This document shows, piece after piece, positions 45,364 through 54,841 of a DNA stretch of 64,000 bases. The stretch comes from Bacillota bacterium (GTDB lineage: Bacteria; Bacillota_A; Clostridia; Lachnospirales; Lachnospiraceae): positions 372,001 through 436,000 of the forward strand of contig JAEYMU010000053.1 of NCBI GenBank assembly GCA_023407175.1. The letters are read 5' to 3'. The notes below the pieces were generated by a model. That model was not told the DNA's origin. It worked only from the letters and a program-made list of their open reading frames with translations, and did not search any database. The position numbers were made by a program, and so were the translations under genes. How positions within the stretch are numbered: position 1 is the first letter of the stretch; each line of letters starts with the position of its first letter.

Positions 45364-45582
45364 TTACTTATCTCTCCAGATAATTCTGCCCTTGGAAAGA
45401 TCATAGGGAGAAAGCTCAAGTGTAACCTTATCCCCTGGCACGATTTTGATGAAATTCATACGAAGCTTTCCGCTGATATGAGCAAGTACCCTGTGTCCAT
45501 TCTCAAGCTCAACCTGAAACATGGCATTCGGTAATTTTTCAATTACGGTACCTTCAATTTCTACAACATCCGTTTTTGACAT
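45364..45582 (-). CDS. infA: Translation initiation factor IF-1
   Basis: The 72-residue OB-fold protein has [20 protein letters not shown] and RILPGDKV-type residues ([17 protein letters not shown]), ending [10 protein letters not shown]-1 binds the 30S A site during initiation. A clear GGAGG lies 6 bases upstream. The upstream region holds a tandem repeat of short GGAGG-containing hairpins. Confidence 0.97.
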   Translation of the reverse strand: MSKTDVVEIEGTVIEKLPNAMFQVELENGHRVLAHISGKLRMNFIKIVPGDKVTLELSPYDLSKGRIIWRDK

Positions 45583-45596
45583 TCCAATCCTCCTTC

Positions 45597-45648
45597 CTTA
45601 CAGGGAGGATTTGCCTCCCTTCCCTTTAGGAGGCATTTGCCTCCCTTT
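45597..45648. repeat. Tandem hairpin-forming repeat before infA
   Basis: Two copies of a GGAGG-N-TTTGCCTCC unit lie end to end (45603-45619 and 45628-45645 on the plus strand). Each can fold on itself (GGAGG with CCTCC), and they can also pair with each other. They lie just upstream of the infA ribosome binding site, which has similar sequence, so they could compete for or sequester it. Confidence 0.6.
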
Positions 45649-45653
45649 GAAGA

Positions 45654-45920
45654 CTACAGCAGCAATTTAATTGCCCTCTTTATCTCTTCATTCCTCACCG
45701 TCCGGGCAGTCACCTTCCCTGCAAGGGCTTGATCATACTCATCCAGCAATTTAACATGCTTCTTTTTTTTCTTTTTCATATGCTTCAGTGTTCTGATTTT
45801 ACCGTCCACTAAATATACATATTCATTGTCTTCCTGTAATATTACATAATATTTTCCGGAGTCGTGCCCCGCCGTGGATAAGGCAAAGCCTCCGACTCTA
45901 AACTCATTTATTACCGTCAT
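45654..45920 (-). CDS. KOW-domain RNA-binding protein
   Basis: This 88-residue protein has an N-terminal KOW-like strand pair (FALSTAGHDSGKYYVILQ, where the GKYYV turn is typical of L14e-like proteins), a polylysine stretch (about residues 48-56) and a helical end. It occurs between map and infA in many Clostridia and is annotated as ribosomal L14e/KOW-like. It overlaps the map stop by four bases. Binding to rRNA is likely; the exact role is unknown. Confidence 0.82.
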   Translation of the reverse strand: MTVINEFRVGGFALSTAGHDSGKYYVILQEDNEYVYLVDGKIRTLKHMKKKKKKHVKLLDEYDQALAGKVTARTVRNEEIKRAIKLLL

Positions 45921-46666
45921 ATCGTAAAAAGCTCCGGTTCTCCCTCAGTAATCAGTACGGTATTCTCGTAATGAGAGGAAAGTGACCCGTCATCTGTAAC
46001 AACAGTCCAGTCATCATCTTCCCAATATACATCATACCTTCCGGCGTTCACCATCGGCTCAATCGCCAGCGTCATTCCTGCCTCCAGCTTTGGTCCTCTG
46101 CGGCGTTGGCTGAAATTAGGTATCTGAGGCTCCTCATGAAGATTTCTTCCTATTCCGTGTCCTACCAGGTCTCTTACAATGGAATAACCATGGGACTCAA
46201 CGTATTTTTGGATTGCTTCGGAGATATCATTCAGATGCTGGCCTGCTTTCGCAAACTTAATGCCCTCATAGAAGCTTTGCTCCGTAACTTCAATCAGCCG
46301 TCTGGCCTCTTTTGTGATTTCGCCAACTCCAACCGTACGGGCTGCATCGGAATGAAATCCTTGATAGATAACACCGCAGTCAAGACTTACAATATCTCCA
46401 TTACGAAGAATTCGGTTTTTATTCGGTATCCCATGCACCACCTCACTGTTTACCGAAACACAGATGGATGCCGGATACCCGTTATAATTAAGAAAGGAAG
46501 GAATACAATCATATCCTTTGATAATCTCATAACACCTTTTGTCGATATCCAGAGTGGAAATCCCGGGAGTAATCATTTTTATGATCTCCTCAAGCACCTT
46601 TGCCAAAATCCTTCCCGATTCCCGCATCAATGCAATTTCTTTCTCTGATTTAATACTGATAGACAT
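45917..46666 (-). CDS. map: Methionine aminopeptidase, type I
   Basis: The 249-residue enzyme starts at ATG 46666, 7 bases after AAGGAAG. The metal-binding residues are visible in SLDCGVIYQGFHSDAARTVG (two aspartates), GHGIGRNLHEEP (histidine) and the C-terminal glutamates. It removes the initiator methionine from new proteins. It has no N-terminal SEC-C zinc motif. A 33-base longer frame exists that starts inside a repeat element shared with adk. Confidence 0.95.
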   Translation of the reverse strand: MSISIKSEKEIALMRESGRILAKVLEEIIKMITPGISTLDIDKRCYEIIKGYDCIPSFLNYNGYPASICVSVNSEVVHGIPNKNRILRNGDIVSLDCGVIYQGFHSDAARTVGVGEITKEARRLIEVTEQSFYEGIKFAKAGQHLNDISEAIQKYVESHGYSIVRDLVGHGIGRNLHEEPQIPNFSQRRRGPKLEAGMTLAIEPMVNAGRYDVYWEDDDWTVVTDDGSLSSHYENTVLITEGEPELFTI

Positions 46667-46693
46667 GTCACATCTTCCTTCTTTTATAGAAAT

Positions 46694-46739
46694 CTTCATT
46701 CTGCCGCGAATCTATAAATTTGGGCGGCAGCACTTAATT
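46694..46739. repeat. Conserved hairpin element upstream of map
   Basis: The sequence from 46696 to 46735 matches that at 47411-47452 before adk (for example TAAATTTGGGCG and CATTCTGCC). In this copy CTGCCGC (46701-46707) and GCGGCAG (46724-46730) form a perfect 7-bp stem on either strand. It lies about 30 bases upstream of the map start. Confidence 0.7.
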
Positions 46740-46760
46740 CTGGTCACATTATAATATGCG

Positions 46761-47405
46761 TTAAGCCTCTACAATGCGCTCAATTTCCTTAGATACATTC
46801 TCAAGTCCGATTGATCCGTCCACCGTTTTCAAAATCCCCTTAGCCCGGTAATAATCAATCAGAGGCTGTGTCTGTTCATGGTATACCTTAAGACGTTTCT
46901 CAACTGTCTCTGGCTTATCATCATCACGCAAAACCAGACCTGCACCGCATATATCGCAGATGCCTTCTGTCTTAGGTGGAACAGTTTCAACATGATAAGT
47001 TGCACCACAGCTGACGCAGGCTCTTCTTCCGGACATACGGCTTATGATCTCTGCATCTGTAACATCAATATCAATTGCAAATTCTACTGCATCTCCATTT
47101 TTCTCAAGCGCTTCATCAAGTGCCTTTGCCTGGGGAATGGTTCTGGGGAAGCCGTCCAATACATAACCCTTCTCACAATCGGGCTCTTTAAAACGGTCAA
47201 CTACCAGATCAACCACCAGCTCATCCGGTACTAATAAGCCCTGATCCATATAAACCTTTGCTTTCTTGCCCAGCTCTGTTCCATTCTTGATATTGGCACG
47301 GAAAATATCACCGGTAGAAATGTGCGGTATTCCATATTTTGCAGCCAGCTTCTTGGCCTGTGTGCCTTTTCCGGCACCGGGTGCTCCCAACATAATTATC
47401 TTCAT
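46761..47405 (-). CDS. adk: Adenylate kinase
   Basis: The 214-residue enzyme starts at ATG 47405 (GGAGA upstream) with the P-loop [14 protein letters not shown], the NMP-binding [10 protein letters not shown], and [10 protein letters not shown]. The LID has four cysteines (CVSCGATYH and CDICGAGL), so it is the zinc-binding long form usual in Firmicutes. It interconverts AMP, ADP and ATP. It lies between secY and map. Confidence 0.97.
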   Translation of the reverse strand: MKIIMLGAPGAGKGTQAKKLAAKYGIPHISTGDIFRANIKNGTELGKKAKVYMDQGLLVPDELVVDLVVDRFKEPDCEKGYVLDGFPRTIPQAKALDEALEKNGDAVEFAIDIDVTDAEIISRMSGRRACVSCGATYHVETVPPKTEGICDICGAGLVLRDDDKPETVEKRLKVYHEQTQPLIDYYRAKGILKTVDGSIGLENVSKEIERIVEA

Positions 47406-47408
47406 AAA

Positions 47409-47455
47409 TATCTCCATTCTGCCACCAACCCGTAAATTTGGGCGTCAGCACAAAT
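47409..47455. repeat. Second copy of the hairpin element, upstream of adk
   Basis: This copy of the map-upstream element has CTGCCACC (47419-47426) opposite GGCGTCAG (47441-47448), so the stem is partly kept with a G-T pair and one mismatch. The loop segment TAAATTTGGG is identical to that of the other copy. It lies directly before the adk ribosome binding site. Confidence 0.65.
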
Positions 47456-47711
47456 TTACCGTGTGGAAAATCTTGATTTTCCACACTATCCTCCGAATAT
47501 AATCAGAAATATAAGTACTCCGTAACTCATTCCTTAAAATGTACATTTATGAATGACTGCTCTTTACCACTATATTCCTCTATCTGAATTATTGTCCAAA
47601 AAGTCTGTTCTCATACACCGGATTACTCCGGTTCTTCTTTGGAAAATACTATAGCGGATGTTGCAAAACAACTCTGTTTTACAACATCCGTTATGATATT
47701 CCACAAGATGA
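47456..47711 (-). promoter_or_regulatory. secY-adk spacer with two stable hairpins
   Basis: No gene was found. GTGTGGAAAATC (47461-47472) and GATTTTCCACAC (47475-47486) form a perfect 12-bp stem with a tiny loop. CGGATGTTGCAAAACA (47655-47670) and TGTTTTACAACATCCG (47675-47690) form a 16-bp stem with one mismatch, 22 bases after the secY stop. The second lacks a strong T run (only a TTTT some bases later), so it may be a weak attenuator or an RNA-processing site. Confidence 0.6.
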
Positions 47712-49031
47712 TTAATCGTTCAGGAAGCCCTTGTAGTGACGAACCAACAGCTGTGATTCAATCTGCTTAATGGTTTCAACAATAACACCAACGATAATGA
47801 TGATTGATGTACCGCCGAAGCTGAAGCTTGCACCAAATATTCCCGAGAATATGATCGGTATTGTTGCAGCAATTGTTAAGCCGATTGCACCAATGAATAT
47901 AATATAATTAAGTACCTTGGTCAAATACTCGGTGGTTGGCTTACCCGGACGGATACCCGGTATAAAACCGCCCTGTTTCTTAATATTATTGGATACCTCA
48001 ATCGGGTTAAAGGTGATTGAAGTATAGAAATAAGCAAAGAAAACAGTAAGAAAAACATAAATGATAAAACCAATGGAATATTTAAAATCACCAAAGCTCT
48101 TAACATTGAACCAGTCATCCTGATTAAGCACCATAAGCACCTTCGGCCAGAAATAAGCTCTTGCCGGCTCTACGCTAAAGAAGGATGCTATGATAATCGG
48201 GAAGGTCATAAGTGAGTTGGAGAAAATAACCGGAATAACACCGGCAGTATTCACCTTAAGCGGGATATTGGAGGTTTGTCCACCAACCGCCTTTCTTCCC
48301 ACAACCTTCTTTGCATAGGTTACAGGTATCTTTCTTACGGCACCCTGCAGTACTACTACGTATACGATGGAGCCAACAATTACGCCGGTGATTACGAGTA
48401 CTGCAACAATGGCATTTACTACCGGTTTACTGATAACAAAGGTCTGGAATAAGGTAACCATGTCACCCGGCAGTCTGGATACAATATTAATGGTAAGGAT
48501 AATGGAAATACCATTACCCACGCCGTTCTCAGTAATTCTTTCACCAACCCACATAAGGAAGGTAGAACCTGCTGTAAATGCTGCTACTACAAGAACCACG
48601 TTTGTGAAGGTAAAGGAATTGAGACTGCCCTGGGTACCAAAGCCGATTGCCATGGCTACCGCCTCAATAACGGCCAATCCTACCGTTACATAACGGGTAA
48701 TCTCATTCATTTTCTTTCTGCCTTCTTCGCCTTCCTTGTGCATTTCCTCCAGCTTAGGGATGGCAATTGTTAATAGCTGCATGATAATCGATGCGGAGAT
48801 ATAAGGCGTAATACTTAATGCAAAAATGGACATTCTCCGAAAGGAACCGCCAGTTATGCTGTTTACAAAGCTCCAGGCATCAGTAGAAAACCATTGATCC
48901 ATCGCTGTGCTGCTGATACCGGGGGTCGGAAGAAGGGTTCCAAGTCTAACTACCAGAAGAGCTATAAAAGTGTAAATCAATCTTTTTCTAATATCCTTAA
49001 CTTTAAAAGCATTCCGTAGTGTACTAAACAT
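47712..49031 (-). CDS. secY: Protein translocase subunit SecY
   Basis: The 439-residue membrane protein has ten helices, with the plug-region GSFRRMSIFALSITPYI and cytoplasmic-loop residues (KKQGGFIPGIRPGKPTTEYL) conserved. It forms the protein-conducting channel with SecE and SecG. Its ATG overlaps the rplO stop by one base, as is usual in the spc operon. Confidence 0.98.
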   Translation of the reverse strand: MFSTLRNAFKVKDIRKRLIYTFIALLVVRLGTLLPTPGISSTAMDQWFSTDAWSFVNSITGGSFRRMSIFALSITPYISASIIMQLLTIAIPKLEEMHKEGEEGRKKMNEITRYVTVGLAVIEAVAMAIGFGTQGSLNSFTFTNVVLVVAAFTAGSTFLMWVGERITENGVGNGISIILTINIVSRLPGDMVTLFQTFVISKPVVNAIVAVLVITGVIVGSIVYVVVLQGAVRKIPVTYAKKVVGRKAVGGQTSNIPLKVNTAGVIPVIFSNSLMTFPIIIASFFSVEPARAYFWPKVLMVLNQDDWFNVKSFGDFKYSIGFIIYVFLTVFFAYFYTSITFNPIEVSNNIKKQGGFIPGIRPGKPTTEYLTKVLNYIIFIGAIGLTIAATIPIIFSGIFGASFSFGGTSIIIIVGVIVETIKQIESQLLVRHYKGFLND

Positions 49032-49471
49032 TATACCACCTCAGCATTTCCACCAAGAGCCTGTATCTTCTCGACAGCACCTGCACTGAATGCGTTCACC
49101 TTGACATCAAGCTTCTTAGTAAGTTCTCCGTTTCCAAGGATCTTTACTCCATCTTTCGGGTTTTTGATAATCCCGGTTTCTATCAATGAATTAACTGTTA
49201 CTACAGCACCGTCTTCAAATCTATTTAACACATTTACGTTAATAGCTACTATTTCCTTTGTATTTCTGTTAGTGAAACCACGCTTAGGAATTCGTCTGTA
49301 TAAAGGCATCTGACCGCCTTCAAATCCAGTTCTCGGAGCTCCTGAACGAGCTTTCTGGCCCTTGTGTCCCTTACCGGCAGTTTTACCGTTACCTGAACCG
49401 TGGCCGCGTCCTCTTCTGAAATTATCGTTCTGTTTGGAACCGCATACAGGGCTCAAATCTGATAAATTCAT
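49031..49471 (-). CDS. rplO: 50S ribosomal protein L15
   Basis: The 146-residue protein starts at ATG 49471, 8 bases after AGGAGG; an upstream GTG overlaps that site. It has the glycine-arginine-rich [19 protein letters not shown] loop and [18 protein letters not shown] typical of L15. It stabilises 23S rRNA domains late in assembly. Confidence 0.97.
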   Translation of the reverse strand: MNLSDLSPVCGSKQNDNFRRGRGHGSGNGKTAGKGHKGQKARSGAPRTGFEGGQMPLYRRIPKRGFTNRNTKEIVAINVNVLNRFEDGAVVTVNSLIETGIIKNPKDGVKILGNGELTKKLDVKVNAFSAGAVEKIQALGGNAEVV

Positions 49472-49494
49472 GTCGTGCACCTCCTTTTACGTAA

Positions 49495-49677
49495 TTATAT
49501 TTCTTCAACCTTTACTAAGTGTTTAACCTGGTCGATCTGCCCTCTTACAGAAGCATTATCCGGTAATTCAACGGTCCAATGGGGTTTCTTTAAGCCCAAT
49601 GCCTCAACGGTTGCTCTGTGCTTGGGAATGGCACCGATCGTAGATTTCACTAATGTGATTTTTAATTTGCCTGCCAT
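49495..49677 (-). CDS. rpmD: 50S ribosomal protein L30
   Basis: The 60-residue protein starts at ATG 49677 with GGAGG 8 bases upstream and reads MAGKLKITLVKSTIG, then HRATVEALGLKKPH, the L30 signature. It is a small globular protein on the large subunit surface. It lies between rpsE and rplO. Confidence 0.96.
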   Translation of the reverse strand: MAGKLKITLVKSTIGAIPKHRATVEALGLKKPHWTVELPDNASVRGQIDQVKHLVKVEEI

Positions 49678-49693
49678 TACTGACACCTCCATT

Positions 49694-50203
49694 TTATTTC
49701 GTTAACTGCTCTACCGGAATACCACGAAGCTTAGCTACTTCCTCAGGAGTCTTTAACTGGCTTAATCCCTCAATCGTAGCAAGAACGACGTTTTGCTTAT
49801 TATTGGAACCAAGTGATTTGGTACGGATATTCTTAAAGCCTGCAAGCTCAAGAACATTACGTGCCGGGCCGCCGGCAATAATACCGGTACCTTCGGGAGC
49901 ACGCTTTAATAATACGGTGGCACTTCCGAATTTGCCGATAAAATCATGAGGAACACTTCCGTTCTCATCAATCGGCAGATTGATTAACTTCTTAATTGCA
50001 TCTTCCTTACCCTTGCGGATCGCTTCAGGAATTTCAGTCGCTTTTCCTAAGCCTGCGCCAACGTGTCCGTTCTTATCACCAACGACAACTAATGCTGTAA
50101 ATCTGAAATTACGTCCGCCCTTTACAACCTTCGTTACACGCTTGATTGATACTACTTTATCTTCTAACTCTAATTGACTGGCATCAACGATTGTACGTTT
50201 CAT
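49694..50203 (-). CDS. rpsE: 30S ribosomal protein S5
   Basis: The 169-residue protein has the double-stranded RNA-binding fold ([19 protein letters not shown]) and the [17 protein letters not shown] and [14 protein letters not shown] blocks of S5. It shapes decoding accuracy at the mRNA entry site. It follows rplR. Confidence 0.97.
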   Translation of the reverse strand: MKRTIVDASQLELEDKVVSIKRVTKVVKGGRNFRFTALVVVGDKNGHVGAGLGKATEIPEAIRKGKEDAIKKLINLPIDENGSVPHDFIGKFGSATVLLKRAPEGTGIIAGGPARNVLELAGFKNIRTKSLGSNNKQNVVLATIEGLSQLKTPEEVAKLRGIPVEQLTK

Positions 50204-50218
50204 ATTTTCCCTCCTTGC

Positions 50219-50587
50219 CTAGAATTCCAGACCAGCTTCTCTTGCTGCATCTGCGAGAGCTTTGATCTTTCCCTGATATATGAAGCCACCTCTATCAAAA
50301 ACAACGGCCTTAATACCTTTTTCCAATGCCTTCTTGGCGATTACAGTTCCTAAATAAGCAGCTGCAGCCACATCATTGGTTTTTGAAAGCTCAGCCTTAA
50401 CATCTTTCGCAAGTGTGGAGGCTGCTACTATAGTATTGTGGGCGGTATCATCGATGATCTGTGCGTACATATGATTGTTGCTTCTAAATACAGCTAAACG
50501 CGGTCTCTCAGGAGTACCTGTGAAACGATTACGTATTTTTAAATGCTTCTTTACACGAACTTCGGTTCTTGATTCTTTGCTAACCAT
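50219..50587 (-). CDS. rplR: 50S ribosomal protein L18
   Basis: The 122-residue protein has [24 protein letters not shown] residues ([20 protein letters not shown]), and ends [19 protein letters not shown], both typical of L18. It binds 5S rRNA together with L5. Confidence 0.97.
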   Translation of the reverse strand: MVSKESRTEVRVKKHLKIRNRFTGTPERPRLAVFRSNNHMYAQIIDDTAHNTIVAASTLAKDVKAELSKTNDVAAAAYLGTVIAKKALEKGIKAVVFDRGGFIYQGKIKALADAAREAGLEF

Positions 50588-50604
50588 TTAATTTCACTCC
50601 TCCC

Positions 50605-51147
50605 TTATTTCTTACCGGTCTTACCAACCTTACGTCTGATCACTTCATCAGAATACTTAATACCTTTGCCCTTATAAGGCTCCGGAGCTCTCTTTGCTCT
50701 GATTTCAGCAGCGTATTGGCCAACCTTTTCTTTATCAATACCTTTAACAGTAATCTTGTTCTGACCCTCCAGAACGGATTCCAATCCTTCGGGATCGGTC
50801 ATTACAACCGGATGGGAGTATCCCAATGTCAATGTTAATTCTTTTCCTGCTTTCGCTGCCCTGTAACCAACACCATTGATTTCGAGGGTCTTCGCATAAC
50901 CTGCTGTTACACCGGTTACCATGTTAGCGATTAATGTTCTTGTAAGACCATGTAAGGATTTAAATTTCTTTAAATCGTTCGGTCTTGTAACAACGATTTC
51001 TGAACCCTCAATCTTAATATCCAGCTCAGCGGGTAATACTCTCGTAAGAGTTCCCTTGGGACCTTTTACAGTCACCTTATTATTTTCTGCTATGTCTACA
51101 GTAACGCCTGCAGGTATAGCGATAGGCATTTTTCCTATACGTGACAT
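50605..51147 (-). CDS. rplF: 50S ribosomal protein L6
   Basis: The 180-residue protein starts [15 protein letters not shown] and has the two-domain L6 pattern ending [20 protein letters not shown]. It lies near the sarcin-ricin loop. A 150-base spacer with three hairpins separates it from rpsH upstream, whereas these genes are usually close together. Confidence 0.97.
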   Translation of the reverse strand: MSRIGKMPIAIPAGVTVDIAENNKVTVKGPKGTLTRVLPAELDIKIEGSEIVVTRPNDLKKFKSLHGLTRTLIANMVTGVTAGYAKTLEINGVGYRAAKAGKELTLTLGYSHPVVMTDPEGLESVLEGQNKITVKGIDKEKVGQYAAEIRAKRAPEPYKGKGIKYSDEVIRRKVGKTGKK

Positions 51148-51183
51148 GCCCGCACCTCCTAATTTTTTCGTTTTCTTTCTAGG

Positions 51184-51299
51184 CCAGACTCACAAAAACT
51201 TCGTTTTTGTTCGTTGTCCGTAATCACTGACTATGTCAATACGTACTCGAATGCTTCGAGTACTAAATCACTCTTCGAGTGATTTGATTACTTCCAGAC
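51184..51299. repeat. Hairpin trio flanked by 7-bp direct repeats between rpsH and rplF
   Basis: Three perfect hairpins follow one another: 51192-51210 (ACAAAAAC/GTTTTTGT), 51243-51263 (GTACTCGAA/TTCGAGTAC) and 51265-51285 (AAATCACTC/GAGTGATTT), with loops of three bases. The block is flanked by the direct repeat CCAGACT at about 51184 and 51293. It contains no gene. Either it is a small inserted repeat element or a set of RNA structures inside the operon mRNA. Confidence 0.7.
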
Positions 51300-51700
51300 T
51301 ACCAGATGAATGCCAATACCTCTCCACCTACGTTTAATTCTCTTGCTTCCTTATCGGTGATAACACCCTTGTTTGTAGAAATGATGGCAACACCTAAACC
51401 GCCAAGTACCTTCGGCAGATTTTCCCTGTTTGCGTATACACGCAGACCAGGCTTAGAAATTCTTTTAAGACCGGTAATGATCTTAACATTTTTATCTTTA
51501 CCATACTTTAATGTAATATGGATTGTCTTAAAGCTTTCAACTTCCTCGATCTCATACTTCTTAATGTAACCTTCCTTAAGAAGAATATCGGCTATCGCAA
51601 TTTTCATCTTGGAAGCAGGTATATCTACTGTATCATGTTTCGCAGTATTTGCATTACGGATTCTTGTAAGCATATCTGCAATGGGATCGCTCATTGTCAT
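51299..51700 (-). CDS. rpsH: 30S ribosomal protein S8
   Basis: The 133-residue protein starts [16 protein letters not shown] with AGGAGG 8 bases upstream and ends GGEVLAFIW, as expected for S8. S8 is a primary 16S rRNA binder and a known regulator of the spc operon in E. coli. Its stop codon lies next to one of the CCAGACT direct repeats. Confidence 0.97.
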   Translation of the reverse strand: MTMSDPIADMLTRIRNANTAKHDTVDIPASKMKIAIADILLKEGYIKKYEIEEVESFKTIHITLKYGKDKNVKIITGLKRISKPGLRVYANRENLPKVLGGLGVAIISTNKGVITDKEARELNVGGEVLAFIW

Positions 51701-51723
51701 TTCATTTGCCTCCTTTCTTAACT

Positions 51724-51909
51724 TTACCAGCTTGCTTTCTTAACGCCTGGTATCTGTCCTTTGTACGCTAATTCGCGAAAACAAATTCTGCAGATTCCGT
51801 ATTTTCTTAAATATGCATGCGGACGGCCGCAAATTCTGCAACGGTTGTATTCCTGTGTAGAGAATTTTGCAGTACGCTGCTGCTTAATCTTCATTGACGT
51901 TTTAGCCAT
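51724..51909 (-). CDS. rpsN: 30S ribosomal protein S14, zinc-binding type
   Basis: The 61-residue protein has two C-x2-C pairs ([20 protein letters not shown]) that bind zinc, the short form of S14 found in Firmicutes. It sits in the head of the small subunit. Confidence 0.97.
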   Translation of the reverse strand: MAKTSMKIKQQRTAKFSTQEYNRCRICGRPHAYLRKYGICRICFRELAYKGQIPGVKKASW

Positions 51910-51920
51910 GGGAACCCTCC

Positions 51921-52460
51921 TTATTTTCTAAATGGCATACCAAATTGTGTTAACAGTTCACGAGCCTCTTCATCTGTCTTAGCGGTAGTAACGAAGATGA
52001 TATCCATACCTCTTACCTTATCCACCTTATCATATTCGATTTCAGGGAAGATTAACTGTTCTTTGATACCAAGAGAATAATTTCCTCTGCCGTCAAATGC
52101 GTTCGGGTTTACACCTCTAAAGTCACGTACACGGGGTAATGATAAATTGATCAAACGATCAGCGAACTCATACATCTTGCTGCCACGGAGCGTAACCTTG
52201 CATCCGATGGACATACCCTCTCTGATCTTGAAGTTAGCAATGGATTTCTTCGCCTTAGTAACAACGGGCTTCTGTCCGGCAATAATCTCCATGTCCTTAA
52301 TTGCTGTCTCTAAAACCTTTGCATTGTCTTTTGCCTCACCAACACCCATGTTGATGACAATTTTATCAAGCTTCGGCACTTCCATAACGTTCTTATATCC
52401 GAACTTCTTTGTCATGCCGGCTACTATTTCATTTAAATATAAATCCTTTAATCTAGCCAA
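51921..52460 (-). CDS. rplE: 50S ribosomal protein L5
   Basis: The 179-residue protein has [20 protein letters not shown] and [20 protein letters not shown], standard L5 blocks. It binds 5S rRNA and contacts the 30S head and P-site tRNA. Confidence 0.97.
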   Translation of the reverse strand: MARLKDLYLNEIVAGMTKKFGYKNVMEVPKLDKIVINMGVGEAKDNAKVLETAIKDMEIIAGQKPVVTKAKKSIANFKIREGMSIGCKVTLRGSKMYEFADRLINLSLPRVRDFRGVNPNAFDGRGNYSLGIKEQLIFPEIEYDKVDKVRGMDIIFVTTAKTDEEARELLTQFGMPFRK

Positions 52461-52482
52461 CTAAAGTGACCTCCTCTCTGAA

Positions 52483-52800
52483 TTAATCGATAACATCGCC
52501 AGTTGATTTTGCTACACGTACCTTCTTGGGTCCCTTCTTGGTCTCAATCGTCGTGAAACCAATTCTGGTAGGCTTGCCCTTATGAACATACATTACGTTG
52601 GATGCATCAATCGGCGACTCCTGATGGATAATTCCACCCTTCGGATACTTCTGGCTTGCTTTGGCATGCTTGGATACCTGATTAACGCCTTCAACGAGTA
52701 TCTTTCCGTCAGTTACAGCGATAACCTTTCCTACTTTACCTTTATCTTTGCCTGTGATAACCTTAACGCTATCATCTTTTTTAATCTTATTCGTTGCCAC
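52483..52800 (-). CDS. rplX: 50S ribosomal protein L24
   Basis: The 105-residue protein has the KOW motif DDSVKVITGKDKGKVGKVIA and the GGIIHQESPIDASNVMYV block. L24 starts large-subunit assembly and lies near the tunnel exit. Confidence 0.97.
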   Translation of the reverse strand: MATNKIKKDDSVKVITGKDKGKVGKVIAVTDGKILVEGVNQVSKHAKASQKYPKGGIIHQESPIDASNVMYVHKGKPTRIGFTTIETKKGPKKVRVAKSTGDVID

Positions 52801-52815
52801 TTTACTTACACCTCC

Positions 52816-53184
52816 CTATAATACTTCTGGTGCTAAAGAAACGATTTTCATAAATTGTTTCTCTCTTAATTCTCTCGCTACCGGTCCAAAGATACGTGTT
52901 CCCTTCGGATTCTTATCTTCCTTAATAATTACGGCAGCATTCTCATCAAATCTAATATAGGAACCATCTTTACGACGTGCACCCTTAACGGTACGGACAA
53001 CTACTGCTTTCACAACATCGCCCTTTTTAACAACTCCGCCTGGTGTTGCATCTTTAACCGAAGCAACAATGATGTCACCTATATTAGCATATCTTCTGGT
53101 CGATCCGCCTAATACTCTGATGCAAAGCAGCTCTTTGGCACCTGTATTATCAGCAACCTTAAGTCTGGTTTCAGTTTGAATCAT
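52816..53184 (-). CDS. rplN: 50S ribosomal protein L14
   Basis: The 122-residue protein starts [20 protein letters not shown] and has [20 protein letters not shown], the typical L14 pattern. It contacts L19 and takes part in an intersubunit bridge. Confidence 0.97.
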   Translation of the reverse strand: MIQTETRLKVADNTGAKELLCIRVLGGSTRRYANIGDIIVASVKDATPGGVVKKGDVVKAVVVRTVKGARRKDGSYIRFDENAAVIIKEDKNPKGTRIFGPVARELREKQFMKIVSLAPEVL

Positions 53185-53220
53185 GATAATACTCCTTTCA
53201 GAAATATTGCAAAATATGAA

Positions 53221-53475
53221 CTATTTTGCCTTTTCTACGATTTCAACAAGTCTCCATCTCTTATCCTTGGATAAGGGCCTTGTCTCCATAACCTTTACTC
53301 TGTCTCCGATGCCGCACTCATTGTTCTCATCATGTGCCTTCAGCTTGTAGGTTCTTTTAACAATTTTTCCGTACAAAGGATGCTTTACATTATCTACAAC
53401 AGCAACAACGATTGTCTTGTCCATCTTGTCGCTTACTACCTTGCCAATACGAACTTTTCTTAAATTTCTTTCCAC
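53221..53475 (-). CDS. rpsQ: 30S ribosomal protein S17
   Basis: The 84-residue OB-fold protein is started at GTG 53475, because AAGGAG lies 7 bases upstream; a longer frame to 53511 would begin before that site. It reads [20 protein letters not shown], then [19 protein letters not shown]. It is a primary 16S rRNA binder. Confidence 0.93.
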   Translation of the reverse strand: MERNLRKVRIGKVVSDKMDKTIVVAVVDNVKHPLYGKIVKRTYKLKAHDENNECGIGDRVKVMETRPLSKDKRWRLVEIVEKAK

Positions 53476-53534
53476 AACGATACTCCTTTCCATGACCGCG
53501 GGTTTACCCAATTGATAATTACTACGGTCCCTGA

Positions 53535-53744
53535 TTATTTAGAAGCCTTAGAAAGTTCAGAGATTACTGTCTGAATTCTTGCAATATTTTTTCTAACTTC
53601 TTTAATTCTGCTGGTGTTATCCAACTGATTGGTTGCATTCTGGAATCTCAAGTTAAAGAGTTCCTTCTTCGCAGCTACTAATTCATTATTTAACTCTGTA
53701 GGTGTTTTTTCCTTTAATTCTTCTACATACTTATTAATTTTCAC
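53535..53744 (-). CDS. rpmC: 50S ribosomal protein L29
   Basis: The 69-residue helical protein starts at GTG 53744 ([20 protein letters not shown]), 8 bases after AGGCGG; a GTG at 53753 lies too close to that site. [20 protein letters not shown] is the L29 signature. It overlaps the end of rplP by 11 bases. L29 lies at the tunnel exit near the trigger-factor docking site. Confidence 0.93.
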   Translation of the reverse strand: MKINKYVEELKEKTPTELNNELVAAKKELFNLRFQNATNQLDNTSRIKEVRKNIARIQTVISELSKASK

Positions 53745-54171
53745 TGTTTTCACCGCCTTCTAATTCTGCACGGGACACGATCTTGCATTTTACCGGCAAT
53801 TTATGCATAGCAAGACGTAATGCTTCTCTTGCTGTCTCTTCAGGAATTCCTGCGATTTCGAACATTACACGGCCCGGTTTAACAACAGCTACCCAATACT
53901 CTAAGGAACCTTTACCGGAACCCATACGTGTTTCAGCAGGCTTTGTCGTAACAGGTTTGTCAGGGAATATCTTAATATATACTTTACCGCCACGCTTTGT
54001 AAAACGGGTCATCGCGATACGGGCTGCTTCAATCTGGTTTGACTTAATCCATGCCGGCTCCATTGCTACGAGACCAAAATCACCCTGGTTGATGGTATTG
54101 CCTCTGGACGGTTTTCCGGCCATGCTGCCGCGGAACTGCTTACGGCGTTTTACTCTTTTAGGCATTAACAT
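53734..54171 (-). CDS. rplP: 50S ribosomal protein L16
   Basis: The 145-residue protein starts [15 protein letters not shown] and contains [20 protein letters not shown], both diagnostic of L16, which positions A-site tRNA. Its start overlaps the rpsC stop by one base. Confidence 0.97.
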   Translation of the reverse strand: MLMPKRVKRRKQFRGSMAGKPSRGNTINQGDFGLVAMEPAWIKSNQIEAARIAMTRFTKRGGKVYIKIFPDKPVTTKPAETRMGSGKGSLEYWVAVVKPGRVMFEIAGIPEETAREALRLAMHKLPVKCKIVSRAELEGGENSEN

Positions 54172-54830
54172 TAGTTATCGCTCCCTTCTGTTTTAGCTCC
54201 TTTAACAGGAAGCACTTCACCGAGATAAATCCAAACCTTAATGCCTAATTTACCATATGTGGTATCTGCCTCAGCAAAACCGTAGTCAATATTGGCACGT
54301 AGGGTCTGCAACGGAATAGTTCCTTCATTATAGGATTCAGTACGAGCCATATCTGCTCCGCCAAGACGGCCTGCAACAGCAGTCTTAATACCCTTGGCAC
54401 CGGATTTCATGGTTCTTGACATTACTGACTTCATAGCTCTTCTGAAGGAAATACGGTTCTCAAGCTGTCCGGCGATATTCTCGGCAACTAACTGTGCATT
54501 GAGATCCGGCCTCTTGATTTCCTTGATTTCCAAATTTAACTTCTTATCCGTAAACTGCGCTACTTCCTTCTTTAAATTCTCAATTTCTGCTCCAGCCTTA
54601 CCGATTACTATGCCAGGCTTTGCAGTAAAGATTATGATCTTTAAACGGTCGGATGCTCTTTCAATCTCAATCTTGGAGATTCCTGCACTATACAGCTTCT
54701 TCTTTAAGAATACTCTGATATTGTAATCTTCCACAAGATTATCAGCAAAATCGCTCTCCGCATACCATCTGGAATCCCAATCAGCGATAACTCCGACTCT
54801 TAAGCCATGAGGATTAACCTTTTGTCCCAT
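54171..54830 (-). CDS. rpsC: 30S ribosomal protein S3
   Basis: The 219-residue protein has the N-terminal [15 protein letters not shown], a type II KH domain ([20 protein letters not shown]) and the C-terminal S3 domain ([12 protein letters not shown]). It surrounds the mRNA entry channel and has helicase-related activity. Confidence 0.98.
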   Translation of the reverse strand: MGQKVNPHGLRVGVIADWDSRWYAESDFADNLVEDYNIRVFLKKKLYSAGISKIEIERASDRLKIIIFTAKPGIVIGKAGAEIENLKKEVAQFTDKKLNLEIKEIKRPDLNAQLVAENIAGQLENRISFRRAMKSVMSRTMKSGAKGIKTAVAGRLGGADMARTESYNEGTIPLQTLRANIDYGFAEADTTYGKLGIKVWIYLGEVLPVKGAKTEGSDN

Positions 54831-54841
54831 TATTTCCCTCC

